A stretch of 64,000 nucleotides of DNA from positions 806,001 to 870,000 of the forward strand of contig OY288248.1 of NCBI GenBank assembly GCA_958450325.1. The letters run 5' to 3'. Below, piece after piece: positions 44,401 through 55,078 of this stretch; positions within the stretch are counted from its first letter, which is position 1, and every line of letters begins with the position of its first letter. This DNA comes from Agrostemma githago. Lineage: Eukaryota; Streptophyta; Magnoliopsida; Caryophyllales; Caryophyllaceae. A program made the position numbers and the translations under genes. The notes under the pieces are model-generated. The model saw only the letters and a list, made by a program, of their open reading frames with translations, made no database searches and was not told the origin of the DNA.

Positions 44401-47400
44401 GCAACAGCTTTCAGCGAGTTCTTGAGACACGCAAGGTGGAGTTGCGATTCCGACTGCAGTTACAATGTTTGGGTCGAATCCCAGTTCAGTGTCCGACTTT
44501 TTGCGAAGCATTATGGCTAATAATGAAGCTGTAGCGGCTCCAAGAGAATGTCCGACTAACCGTAACCTGTAACCCTGTAAATGCATTGAAGGAATGAAGG
44601 GTCGTTCAACAATATCATCATCATCATCATCAGAGCCTTAGTCCCAAAAAGATTTGGGGTCGGCTAACGTGAATCAATATCTGATATCGTCATCCAAAAA
44701 ACAAAATAAAAATAAAATAAAATGGAAGGCGAACAATAATACAATAAAATAATACTCGTAATAAAAAAACAGTTTCAAACGTAAAAGTTGAAAGCGTTGA
44801 TAATAATCTATCTGTTTTATTCATTTGTTTGTCTTTGATTAAAATACTACTCACAATGAATATAAAAGGCAAACAAATGAACGGAACGGAAGAAATAAGT
44901 CACAAACTCGGGGATTTTTTTTTTAAAAAAAAAAATCAACAAATAAAAGAAAACAAGAATTCATGATTTCATGGTCATTCAGTCATGCTAACGTGAATCA
45001 TTATCTGAAATCGTCAAGTCATCATCCAAAAAATAAAATAAAATAAAATGGAAGATGGACAATACAATAAAGTAATAATAAAAATATAGTTTCAAATACA
45101 AAAATAAGTTGAAAGCGTTAATAATAAGTTTTTAAAGGGCTACGAACTCAAAAAACTAAATAAAATAAAATAAATAAAAATAAAAATAAAAATTCAACGA
45201 ATATAAGAAAACAGGAATTCATGATTTCATGGTCATTCAGTCATGCGAAGCGAAAAGAATCATCACCTCGTGTTTTTGCAAGCATTTTTTTATCGTACCC
45301 AATTCATGATCGAGAAACCAGTTAGCAGCTTCTGCAGTACCGAAGTGAGTCGTGTAGCCTTCAAAGGTGACATCTCCATCACTTGTTGACACAATATCGG
45401 TCACAAGATCATAAACGGTATGAGTTCCACGAATACCAAGAATTACGAGTTTTCTTCGAGGATCAATACCGATGTAATACCCAGGTCTCAGCATGCTGGA
45501 GTTTTTGACGATTTTTAAGATATTACATTCTCGAAGCATGCTTTGCTTGGCAAGGCCTGCAGCAGTGTCTCGATAACACCCTTTTGCCAACTCCAAATTG
45601 TATATTAGGTCTTGTATCTACGTCATAAGCATCACAGACAACGAAATCACGTAAGTATTCTTAACACAATGTACAAGGATGAAATTTGATATAATAACCG
45701 AGAATAAGTTGGCGATTACCACAGATTCTGAAGAAATTTGGACACCCTCGACATCTTCGAAAGGGTTAACAGATGCCTGTCGAAGATACATAAGGTAGAG
45801 ACCGATTGTGAGATCGCTCAGGCTCCAGTCTTGTACTCCGAGTTTACTTTTTTGGATACTTGCAATTATCTCGGCAATTGAGCGATTAATAGGTGGAGGT
45901 TTACTTTCTGATCCGTTACCTAATGTTTTACAAAAATAAAAACAGTTAAGGAAAGACCGTCATGTCATTATAATGGGTTCCAACATCGGATCAAGCATTT
46001 TGAATTTCCTCTTCAACAAACTCCGCAGGTAGTAAGGTACGCATGGCAAAACTGACCCGAACCCGAATTGACACCACAACTGATCACCCAAGTTTGACCC
46101 CTTAACCTGAATTGACCCTTCTAACCCGAATACGGAGTATTATTATAGCAAACGAATCAATATCCCTGAAAAAAAGTTTAGATAACAAACCCAAAAATAA
46201 CCCGTCTGAACAAAAGTCAACCCGTATTTTATGACCCGAACCCGACTCGGTTGACCCGTTTCCCAAGTCTAGGCGTTACTTCACAGAGAACATAAATTGT
46301 GTCACCAAACAACGGTTTTCACACTACTTCCGAATCCGAACAAACCCCTGCCAGCAGAACAAAAAGCGGGGACTAAATAGACTGTCTTCACTCTTCACTC
46401 TCCACTCTTTTAGCTACATAACGGTGTTTCAGTAAACGAAATAGTAAAAAGAAGAATATCAATGGCTCTGCGATAAAAGAACTATCAGACCTGTTGGAAG
46501 AGCCCACCGACAAAATTGTAGAGCGGGCTCAAGAGCTTTCGGAAGCCAAGCAAGTTCCGACTTATTTTTATTATCGTTCACATCATCATCGTCAGAACTA
46601 TACTTGCTGATGCTACGATCCACTTTCACATTTCTGGCTAAATTCGGTCTATTCAAGGCGTTTTGTGAATTTTTAGCATCAGAATTTGATATCTGTGATT
46701 GAAATCGATTAAAGACACCTTGTGCAAGTCGGCCGTATATTTCCTGTTTCTTTACCATGTGTTCATCTGTACGAAAAAAATGAAGTAAAAGGTTTAAATC
46801 GACAGATATAATAGATCGAACAGATGCTGTGGATCGAACCTATTATGACCGAATTGCTGTGCTGCGAAATCAATTTAGGGTTTTAGGGTTTTAGGGTCTA
46901 CAAATAAACTATCAGATTTTCACAGCAATATCTAGCATACAGAAATTCATTCAAATTGAACAGCGTCAGAAAGAAAAGCATGCTAACACACCAAAATGAA
47001 CAATTACGGATTGCAAATCAATACAAGATCAAAATCAAATCAATCAAGCATTCATAATATATTTACGAGATAAATTGCTTGAATCCTAGCTAAAATTACA
47101 AACAGTATTACCCTAAGCAATCATTTTTTTCTCGATTTTTGAAAGTTTAAGCTCTCAAATGTTCTCAGCAATGGCAACACATTCGAATAAAGCAACAAAC
47201 TAACGCAAAAAATCAACTACAGCTAATCAATCCTAGCTCGAAATTCAACATTCGTTCCAATTCCGCAACAATTTGCTTCAATCCTAGCTCAAATGTCAAT
47301 ATTCATACGGAAATTCTAACAAAAAATCGATTGCGCTACTATCAAAACTACAAAAATTGCATAAAATCAACAGCAGAAGCTAATCAATCCTAGCTCGAAA

Positions 47401-48513
47401 TACAACATTCGTTCCAATTCCGTAACAATATCAATCCTAACTCGGAACTCAACATTCGTTCCAATTCCGCAACAATTTGCTTCAATCCTAGCTCAAATGT
47501 CAATATTCATACGGAAATTCCAACAAAAAATCGATAGCGCTACTATCAAAACTACAAAAATTGCATAAAATCAACAGCAGAAGCTAATCAATCCTAGCTC
47601 GAAATTCAACATTCGTTCCAATTCCGTAACAATTTGCTTCAATCCTAGCTCAAATGTCTAACAAATATCGATTGTGTTACTGTCAAAACTACAGAAATGC
47701 ATAAAATCAACAACAGCTAATCAATCCTAGCTCAAAATTCAACATTCGTTCCAATTCCGTAACAATTTGCTTCAATCCTAGCTCAAATGTCTAACAAATA
47801 TCGATTGCGTTACTGTCAAAACTATAAAAATTGCATAAAATCAGTAACAGCTCAACAGCTGCTAATCAATCTTAGCTCCAAATACAACATTCGTTCCAAT
47901 TCCGTAACAATTTGCTTCAATCCTGGCTCAAATGTCTAACAAATATCGATTGTGCTACTATAAAAAAATTGCATAAAATCAACAGCAGCAGCTAATCAAT
48001 CCTAGCTCGAAATTCAACATTCGTTCCAATTCCGTAACAATTTGCTTCAATCCTAGCTCAAATGTCAGTATTCATACTAACATTCTAACAAAAAATCGAT
48101 TGCGCTACTATCAAAAATTCAAAACTACACAAATTGCATAAAATCAACAACAGCTAATCAATCCTAGCTCGAAATACAACATTCGTTCCAATACCCTAAC
48201 AATTTGCCTCAACCCTAGCTCAAACATCTAACAAATATCGATTGCGTTACTATCAAAACTATCAAAATTGATCAAACAATCGATTGCGTTACTAGAAACC
48301 TATCGATTTCGTAACAATTTCCTTCAATCCTAGCTCAAAACCAAAAAAATCGCATAAAATCAACAAATTACAAATACGCATAGAATCATTCCATCTTATC
48401 TTAACCTAAAAGCTCTAAAACAACAACAACAAAATTATTATTCCAAAATCAATTTGAAGAGGTGAAACCTTACCAAAGCGCCGCAAAATACGCATAATCG
48501 AATGATGCGCCAT
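41469..48513 (-). CDS. Class-3 lipase, diacylglycerol-lipase-like
   Basis: An alpha/beta-hydrolase of the lipase class 3 family, likely acting on mono- or diacylglycerol-type lipids; substrate and location unproven. Exons in order: 48513-48474, 46766-46491, 45919-45720, 45617-45267, 44574-44374, 44271-44201, 41961-41469; 543 aa, all junctions in frame. The N-terminal third has a basic, Asp-rich stretch and a weakly hydrophobic segment. The catalytic domain starts near residue 170. Key motifs: YYIGIDPRRKLVILGIRGTH, the nucleophile elbow GHSLG with S299 (exon 5), and DDIVPRLS at 357-364 (exon 6), where this family usually supplies the acidic triad residue. The likely His is H516 or H521 near the C-terminus. 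The start at 48,513 gives a 13-residue first exon (MAHHSIMRILRRF). Intron 6 holds two ~1-kb GGACCGG elements and a second copy of exon 6. Confidence 0.9.
42044..43022. mobile_element. hAT-like GGACCGG element, copy A in lipase intron 6
   Basis: Ends TAGGGGTGTTCACCGG and TTTTTGAACACCCCTA. The interior is a ~100-150-bp tandem repeat: GGACCGG runs, AACCCAAAAAATTCAAACCC, GGTTAACAAAGAAAC, AAAAATACACTATATTTGA. It is about three times longer than the copy at 48,863, apparently by internal tandem expansion. Confidence 0.75.
43068..43136 (-). other. Duplicated lipase exon 6 (exon 6'), 69 bp
   Basis: Identical to exon 6 (44201-44271) except for loss of one TA pair near its 5' end (ACTATATC to ACTATC on the plus strand). 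The CTGCAG acceptor and CTG/GTACGT donor are both kept. Spliced after exon 6 it reads in frame as W-T-I-V-P-R-L-S and adds 23 residues. Spliced in place of exon 6 it shifts frame and stops within 15 codons. It lacks both aspartates of the DDIVPR motif in the in-frame reading. Whether it is used is unknown. Confidence 0.85.
43157..44155. mobile_element. hAT-like GGACCGG element, copy B in lipase intron 6
   Basis: Ends TAGGGGTGTTCACC and TTTTTGAACACCACTA, with the same internal units as copy A. Both copies are followed on the right by GAAGTATCCGAGTATCCGAC and then an exon 6 copy, which shows that element plus exon were duplicated together. Confidence 0.75.
44632..44850 (+). mobile_element. Dispersed SINE-like repeat, lipase intron 4 (copy 1)
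   Basis: The most complete copy: AGCCTTAGTCCCAAAAAGAT, TTGGGGTCGGCTAACGTGAA, CAATATCTGATATCGTC, AATGGAAGGCGAACAATAAT, GTTGAAAGCGTTGATAAT. It is preceded by an ATC run. Confidence 0.7.
44985..45140 (+). mobile_element. Dispersed SINE-like repeat, lipase intron 4 (copy 2)
   Basis: GCTAACGTGAATCATTATC, TGAAATCGTCAAGTCATCAT, AAATGGAAGATGGAC, AAGTTGAAAGCGTTAATAAT. The leading CCTTAGTCCC part is missing. Confidence 0.65.
46040..46275. mobile_element. ACCCG-family element in lipase intron 2
   Basis: AAAACTGACCCGAACCCG, core TAGCAAACGAATCAATATCC, AACAAACCCAAAAATAACCC, end CGGTTGACCCGTTTCCC. It corresponds to one arm of the foldback at 29,814-30,280. Confidence 0.65.
47100..48340 (-). repeat. ~130-160-bp tandem repeats in lipase intron 1
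   Basis: About eight units: AATCAATCCTAGCTCGAAAT, TCAACATTCGTTCCAATTCC, GTAACAATTTGCTTCAATCC, TAGCTCAAATGTCTAACA, AATCGATTGCGCTACTATC, AATTGCATAAAATCAACAGC. Two length classes differ by an ATTCATAC(GGAA)ATTC insert. The repeats fill most of the 1.7-kb intron. Strand given is that of the host gene. Confidence 0.85.
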
Positions 48514-48739
48514 TGTTGCTTGAGCTAGAATAATCAGACGAAGAAACTCGATTTACAGAAACGGTGATGAAGAAGAAGGAAGTTCGTCGAGAAATGCGGT
48601 ATTTCGATTAGACGCCATTGTTAAGGGTAAAATGGTCAATTGAGGAGTTTATTTGTATGACGGAGTAAAGTTACCGAAGCTACAAGAGGAGAATGTGACA
48701 TGTGGTGTGACCCGACCCGACCCGACCCGAATCTTGATG
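48514..48739 (-). promoter_or_regulatory. 5'UTR and proximal promoter of the lipase gene
   Basis: The region upstream of the start at 48,513 is moderately GC-richer than the spacer. It has no clear TATA box and is bounded outward by ACCCGACCCG repeats from about 48,712, so the promoter is probably short and TATA-less. Confidence 0.4.
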
Positions 48740-50120
48740 TTCGGTATGGGCTAATAAACCGAGTTTTGACCGGGTCAAATCTAAGGGATTATCGAGCGAG
48801 GTTAGGTCATTTAGAATTCTTACTCGAAATGAGTGGTTAGTTGGGTTGATGTGATTTGTTGGTAGGGGTGTTCAAAAAGTGACCCGGACCGGCAAACCCG
48901 ACCGATCCGGACCGGCTACATACCGGTCCGGTCCGTGAGTCTCCAAAAACTTGGTTGCCGGTCCACGGTCCGGTCCGGTCCGGTTCACACTTAAAAAAAT
49001 TAATCAATTTTAGTGTATTTTGTCGGTCCGGTCCGGTCCGGTCTTAAGAGGGTCCGGTCTGGGTTTTTTGTTAACCGGTCCGGTCCGCGGGTTTGAATTT
49101 TTTTGGTTGCCGGTCCGCGGGTCAAGCCGGTCAGGTCCGGGTTTGGACCGGTGAACACCCCTATTTGTTGGTTCAGTCGGGATCCAAAATACAGGATCTG
49201 TGTCGAGTGACGATCGGCTCATATTTGGTGAAGGCATGGCTCGAGAAGCAAAGTTTTGATCGATTCAAATCTAAGGGATTATCGAGCGAGGTTAATTAGG
49301 TCGTTTGGAACTCTTACTCAGAAGGAGTGGTTAATTGGGCTGATGTGATTCGTTGGTTTAGTCGGGATCCAAAATACGGGATCTGTGTCGAGTGACGATC
49401 GGCTCTATTTGGTGAAGCATGGCTCGAGAAGCAGAGTTTTGACCGAGTCAAATCTAAGGGATTAGCGAGCGAGGTTAATTAGGTCGTTTGGAATTCTTAC
49501 TCAGAAGGAGTGGTTAATTGGGCTGATGTGATTCGTTGGTTCAGTCGGGATCCAAAATACGGGATCTGTGTCGAGTGACGATCGGCTCTATTTGGTGAAG
49601 GCATGGCTCAAGAAGCAGAGTTTTGACCGAGTCAAATCTAAGGGATTATCGAGCGAGGTTAATTAGGTCGTTTGGAATTCTTACTCAGAAGGAGTGGTTA
49701 ATTGGGCTGATGTGATTCGTTGGTTTAGTCGGGATCCAAAATACGGGATCTGTGCCGAGTGACGATCGGCTCATATTTGGACATTTGGTGAAGCATGGCT
49801 CGACAAACAGAGTTTTGACCGAGTTAAATCTAAGGGATTGTCGAGCAAGATTAGATTGTTTGGAATTCTTACTCGGAAGGAGTTAGTTATTATTATTATT
49901 GTTGTTGTTGTCGTCGTCGTCGTCGTTGTATTATTTTAGAAGCTGAAAATATTAGAGCTGAGCTGAAAATATAGGAGCTGAGCTGAAACGGACTGAAAAT
50001 AAGTTGAAAAAAGCCGGGTCTAACTCAAATCTAAGGGATTATCGAGGGAGGTTAGAGTCCTTACTCGGAAGGAGTGATTAATCGGATTAATGTGATTCTT
50101 TAGTTCACCCGGGATCCAAA
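48740..50120 (+). repeat. ~190-bp tandem repeats beyond the lipase 5' end
   Basis: About six units: GTTGGTTCAGTCGGGATCC, AAAATACGGGATCTGTG, GAGTGACGATCGGCTC, GAAGCATGGCTCGAGAAGC, AGAGTTTTGACCGAGTC, AAATCTAAGGGATTATCGAG, GTCGTTTGGAATTCTTACTC. One unit is interrupted by the hAT-like element. Reverse-complement copies lie at 40,263-40,720. Confidence 0.88.
48863..49163. mobile_element. hAT-like GGACCGG element with 8-bp target duplication
   Basis: Ends TAGGGGTGTTCAAAAAG and GGTGAACACCCCTA, flanked by TTTGTTGG on both sides. Sister repeat units read GTGATTCGTTGGTTCAG with no insert, confirming the 8-bp duplication. The 301-bp interior has a single set of the units that are expanded in the lipase intron copies. 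Confidence 0.9.
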
Positions 50121-50138
50121 ACACAGGATAATGTCTAT

Positions 50139-50391
50139 GCCCGAATAAGCTAACCTGAACCCGACCCAACATCCGAACTGTAGACTCGTAACTCGAATTG
50201 ACACAGACTAACCCGAAAGTAACCCGACTATTATTATTATAATAAACGAGTCAACATCCTAAAAAAATTGAAAATAGCAAACCCAAAAATGATCTGGCCA
50301 GACACGACCCGAAGTCATTTCGATTTTATTAACCGGAAGTGACCCGACCCGATCCCGATCATGTCGACCCGTTTGTCAGGTCTACTGACGA
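50139..50391. mobile_element. ACCCG-family element
   Basis: Starts CCCGAATAAGCTAACCTGAA, core ATAAACGAGTCAACATCC and AGCAAACCCAAAAATGATC, ends GACCCGTTTGTCAGGTCTAC. Inverted relative to the piece at 40,105-40,262. Confidence 0.65.
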
Positions 50392-50399
50392 AATTAACA

Positions 50400-51020
50400 T
50401 TGTATTAGGCAATGTTTAAATTTCTCACATTTTTTGAAAAAATCATCTGAAACGGACGAATTTGAAGGTTATTATCCACATTTTTCGGGTCTATTTAGTG
50501 TCGAAATTAAATGTCTCAAATTTTGCATATTTTCATGACTTTTAGACTGTTGTATGACGTCAGACCGTCTTACACAATAATAATTACTGACCAAATTAAC
50601 ATTATATTAGGCAATGATTAAAATATCTCACATTTTTTTAAAAATCATCTGAAACTGACGAATTTGAAGGTTATATTATCTACGTTTTTCGAGCCGATTT
50701 AGTGCTGAAATTAAATGTCTCAAAATTCACACATTTTCACTTTTAGACTGTTGTATGACGTTAGACAGTCTTACACAATAATAATTACTGCCGAAATTAA
50801 CATCGTATTAGGCAATGATTATAATATCTCACACATCTGAAACGGGCAAATTTGAAGGTTATTATTATCCACGTTTTTCGGTTCGATTTGGTGTCAAAAT
50901 TAAATATCTCGAATTTCACATATTTTCACTTTTAGACTGTTGTATGTACGATGTCAGACCGTCTTACACAATAATAATTACTGAGTAAATTAACATAGTA
51001 TTAGGCAATGATTAGAGGAA
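50400..51020 (+). repeat. ~195-bp tandem repeats sharing the R325 core
   Basis: Three units: TTAGGCAATGATTA, TCTCACATTTTTT, AATCATCTGAAACGG, GAATTTGAAGGTTATTATCC, ACGTTTTTCGGG, CGAAATTAAATGTCTCAAAT, TTTTAGACTGTTGTATGACG, AGACCGTCTTACACAATAAT. The middle ~110 bp is homologous to R325 at 1-6,548; the flanks differ. Confidence 0.8.
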
Positions 51021-54000
51021 TTAGTTAAAATTATCTTACTTACATTAGTGGTAATCTCACTTAGCTTTATTGATTGTGGATTAATTAGGTTACTAGACTA
51101 GATTAGGCTTTAATAACTAGGTAGGGGTTTGTAGCATCCAAGAAAAAGTTACCTACTTTTTTTTTTTACATCAGTCTGTCACGAGACGACTCTTTCAGAT
51201 TCCAGGAATTTACCTCTGACTTTTTGATCCTTGAAGCGCATTCGCTACGAGAGTACGAGAACCTTGGTAGCAGTCTGTCACCAGAGGACTCTTTCGGATC
51301 CAGCTGTGACGTCCTTACACGAAATGAATTGAGACAGAAGTCAAATAGACAAACGAGACAAATTAAAAAGACGGATATGACCAGAGAAGATCGAGAAAAA
51401 CAAAAAAAAATTATTTATAGGGTTCTAGATAAAATTTAGAAGTGATTTATACTACATATAAAAATTAAGGTTATTTCATGACAATAATACCAATTATAAG
51501 GGGCTTCTTAGATTAATCTCAACCATACGTAATCTCATTTTAATATGAACTATGCCTTCATTAATCTCTCATTGATATAGGTGACCGATTACCTAGAAAA
51601 CCGGTTGAACCTTCTTCTTCGGTTTCGGCTATTGGTTAATTTTTTTTTGAATCTTCTCAAAATTCATCTTGCATTTTTTTTTCCCGATTAGTATTATAGA
51701 AGCCATGAAAAAAATGCTTTAATTTTCTTGTTGTTTTGAATTTCAAGAACGACGACGGAACACTCAAGGACCGTAGAAAGTCAGAACAGGTCACTAATAC
51801 CGGTAATAGCAGGTCATAATTTTGTCAAGACATAGTTCATATTAAAACGAAATTACGTATAGTTGGAATTATTCTGAGCAGCCCCCCTATAGTTGGTATT
51901 ATTGTCATTAAATAACCCTAAAATAAAATTACTACGAAGTATATAATTTTCATATTAAATCAGATAAAATAGGTAGTACGAAGTAGCAAAATATGGGACG
52001 GGGTACGCTTTACATAGACCGGGTAACAATAGACATAAATCTGTCATTAAATATAACCGTTTTAAGAGAGACGGTGACTATGATATGACACTTTTTTTTT
52101 CTTTTTTTCTTTTTTTTTTAAAAAAAAACTTGGTTTGGATTCGGCAACCTACTTCCACAAAATACATTAGTCTGGCAATTAGTGTATAAATTGTACGATC
52201 TAGTTCAAAGTTTAAATTAATTAGTCATTATATATATATATATATATATGTTTTAGAACAAGAATTTTGTGATACATTATCGTAATAAGATCGATATATC
52301 AGTCTCAAATTATTAAACAATAATTTGATATACATATACATTATATAATACAAGTATTATCGATATGTCTATCTTAATTCTTAAATACAAATTTCTCATG
52401 CATGATTATATATATATATATATATGCTAAAATCGATAATATACTGAATATATATCTGTCTCAAACAATAATTTGTGATAAATTATTATAAAATTGATTT
52501 ATCTGTCCTAAACAAGAATTTGTGATCCATTATAATAAAAATCGATATATCTGTCTTAAATAAGAATTTGCGATACAATATAATAAAATTAATTAAGTTA
52601 CTAATTAATTAGTTAATTAATTAATTGTGACATGACAATGTATTTTGTCCTAAGTGTTTCTCTAATTTGTTTTTTTGTTCTAATAATTTTGGACCTTTTC
52701 CTTCCTATAATTAAGGTATGAACTTATAAGAATTGTTTCCCATTCAAACTACACTTGTGATTAAACTATCAACATGCATACGTAAATTTAAACTCTTTCT
52801 TGTATAATGATATAATCAACTAGTAAGAGACGGTATTACGATAAATAATCTGATTAAAATTATAAATTTGTGTATTCAAAAAAAAAAATTACTACGATAA
52901 ATAATTTGATTAAAACTACAGTTGTGAATAAAGAAGATGATCTTACAATATCTTATATAAATTTATGATTGTAAAACCGTCTCATAATAGTCACCGATCT
53001 CGAAAATGAACCTAATTAATTAATCTAAATTATTATATATTTGTGGATTTCAAAAAAAAATTATGTATTTGTGAATAAACTATGAACATGCATACAGATG
53101 GAGTTACGATAAATAATCTGGATAAATAATTTGATTAGAACTACATTTGTAAAAACGTAGACAAAAATGTTTTCTTTTTTTATAAAATCACAGAAGATGG
53201 TCTTACAATATATTATTTAAATTTATGACTATAAAACCGGTCTCATATATAAGAATATTTGTGCGATTTTTGTATAATTAATTAGTCACCGATCTCGAAA
53301 ATGAACCTAATTAATTAATCTAAAATTAATATTGTATTATTGTCTAATAACAATGATTAACAAAATCCATTAACTTCACTATATATATTGATGTCATACA
53401 ATTGGCTTGTTCAAGTAGTTTAAACTTTTGGAATGAAGTGCATGTCATACATAGAATTGTCATTTTCTTCCTTTCAAAATTTTAATATAAATAATTTAAA
53501 GTTAGAAATAATTAAGATAATATATAGACATACATCCATCTATTAGGGTTATTAGTGCTACACACTATATAATATATTATTCATATTATTTTTTAACACA
53601 AATTAATATCCTACGACAGAATAAAAAATTACTGTAGTAATTTATGGTAAAAAATGATCATTTTAAATTAAATAATGATCACTTTTACATTGTACGACCG
53701 TAATACCATACGAATATACAATGCAGCTAAAAATTAGCAATTTATGATAAAAAAAAAGGACTAATTTAGGTTAAATAGTGTCATTATTTAACCTAAAGCG
53801 GTTACTGTTTGATCTAAAGTCATTATATAACGCTCTAATAAAAAAAAATCACAACAAAATATACGATATTTCGTTCTGAAGTTTTGACCTAAGTTTTAAT
53901 CACTAAACTTCGTCTTTGCAATAAAAACGACTTAATTTATTAACTTTTAATTTAATTAATAAGTACAATAATATATATCTATATAATAAATAAGTGTTAA

Positions 54001-54480
54001 ATTAATTATCTTTGAAATTGATTTAATTAATTAATTAATTAGTAGTTAACTTTTGAGTTGTACCATATAATGACACAATCTCAAGCTATATTTGTCTCCC
54101 ATATTATACAAGTGTTTTTGTCTTCTTTCTTTCATATTATAATTATAACACTCTCTCTATGATTGTTTACAAAAATCGTTATCTCATATAGCGAGGGGTT
54201 ATACTGTTAGAACCGTAATTTCTCATTAAAGTGAATTTAAAACCGTTGATGTGGATTCTATTTTTCTAAAAATAATTTCGTTTTAAACTCCGTTTTAGGG
54301 AAAAAAAATTGGAATACCTAATGATAAAAAGGGCTACAAATTAAATAACCTAATAAAATGATATTTATATCTTTTGATAAATCGTCATTTGCTATGTTAG
54401 TAACAGACATAACACTAAAAAGAACGAGAAGATTAAAAATTACATCAATTATTATTATTATTATTATTTTTTATTTTTTT
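51021..54480. other. AT-rich intergenic region
   Basis: No convincing gene. A ~30-bp phrase is duplicated at 51,171 and 51,270 (CAGTCTGTCACSAGASGACT). Short (TA)n runs lie near 52,231-52,248 and 52,409-52,424. A pair of ~250-bp related segments near 52,800-53,030 and 53,070-53,330 share GATAAATAATCTGATTA and ACCGATCTCGAAAATGAACC. Confidence 0.55.
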
Positions 54481-54484
54481 TTAT

Positions 54485-55006
54485 TTTTTTTATAATAAAA
54501 ACGGAACTTGCATTAAACACCAGAACAAATTACAAGAAGTTAGAGGGAAGCCGAGATACTATCTGGGCCCCCACTCCCTTAGCGATTGCAAAGCTAATTC
54601 TAGTGAAAATATGAACTGCGGCACGCGCTCCAGCATCTTGTGATAAAGCGAATTTCCGAATCCGCTGGAGTAGAGAAACTACATCCGTGTCGAGCTCGCC
54701 GAGAGAGGAGAAGGAGAAAGGTAAGAAACCATACCCGATCGCCGTGCAGCGTGCCTGATACTTGGCACACTTACGACGGGCAGCATCAGCAACGATCCGT
54801 CCAGGCTCAAAAGCGGTAAGGCCAGACTGAGTCAAGGGCGAGAACCCAGTCAGATCAACACAAACATCACGCCCCTTGTCCCACGAGTAGAGCAGGAGGT
54901 CGGCTGGTCGCAAGGGCTTGTCGTTATCGTCGCATAGGCAAATCTCCACCTCCTTACCTGCAGAGATCCCCGTCCGGAAGCAAATATCCAACAGTGTGTC
55001 ACGGAC
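54485..55006 (-). pseudogene. 5'-truncated transposable-element coding fragment with PD-(D/E)xK-like residues
   Basis: About 159 codons end at the TAA/TAG side of 54,530. The fragment is clearly richer in G+C than its surroundings. The sequence runs LVRDTLLDICFRTGISAGKE, then RPADLLLYSWDKGRDVCVDLTG, the spacing of P-x-D and a second Asp seen in restriction-like endonuclease folds. It continues ARRKCAKYQARCTAIGYGF, LPFSFSSLGELDTDVVSLL and GVGAQIVSRLPSNFL. I recall such tails on plant element polyproteins, and the endonuclease reading is inference. The 5' side stops at a (TTA)n tract and the 3' side runs into a T-rich (minus strand A-rich) tail at about 54,450-54,495, as expected for a 5'-truncated retroposed copy. 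No target duplication was found. Alternatively it is a captured host gene fragment. Confidence 0.5.
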
Positions 55007-55009
55007 AAG

Positions 55010-55077
<68 letters not shown>
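55007..55077. repeat. (TTA)n microsatellite
   Basis: About 23 uninterrupted TTA units directly adjoin the element fragment. Confidence 0.95.

Positions 55078-55078
<1 letters not shown>

Noticed and set aside
46874..46900. TTTTAGGG repeated three times, telomere-like
   Set aside because: Three imperfect units in lipase intron 1 are too few for an interstitial telomere; AAACCCTAA-type words are common near plant genes.
51224..51439. 71-codon frame with a basic Arg/Lys-rich end
   Set aside because: It starts in a locally duplicated segment, ends in AT-rich text, and shows no family resemblance, promoter or splice context.
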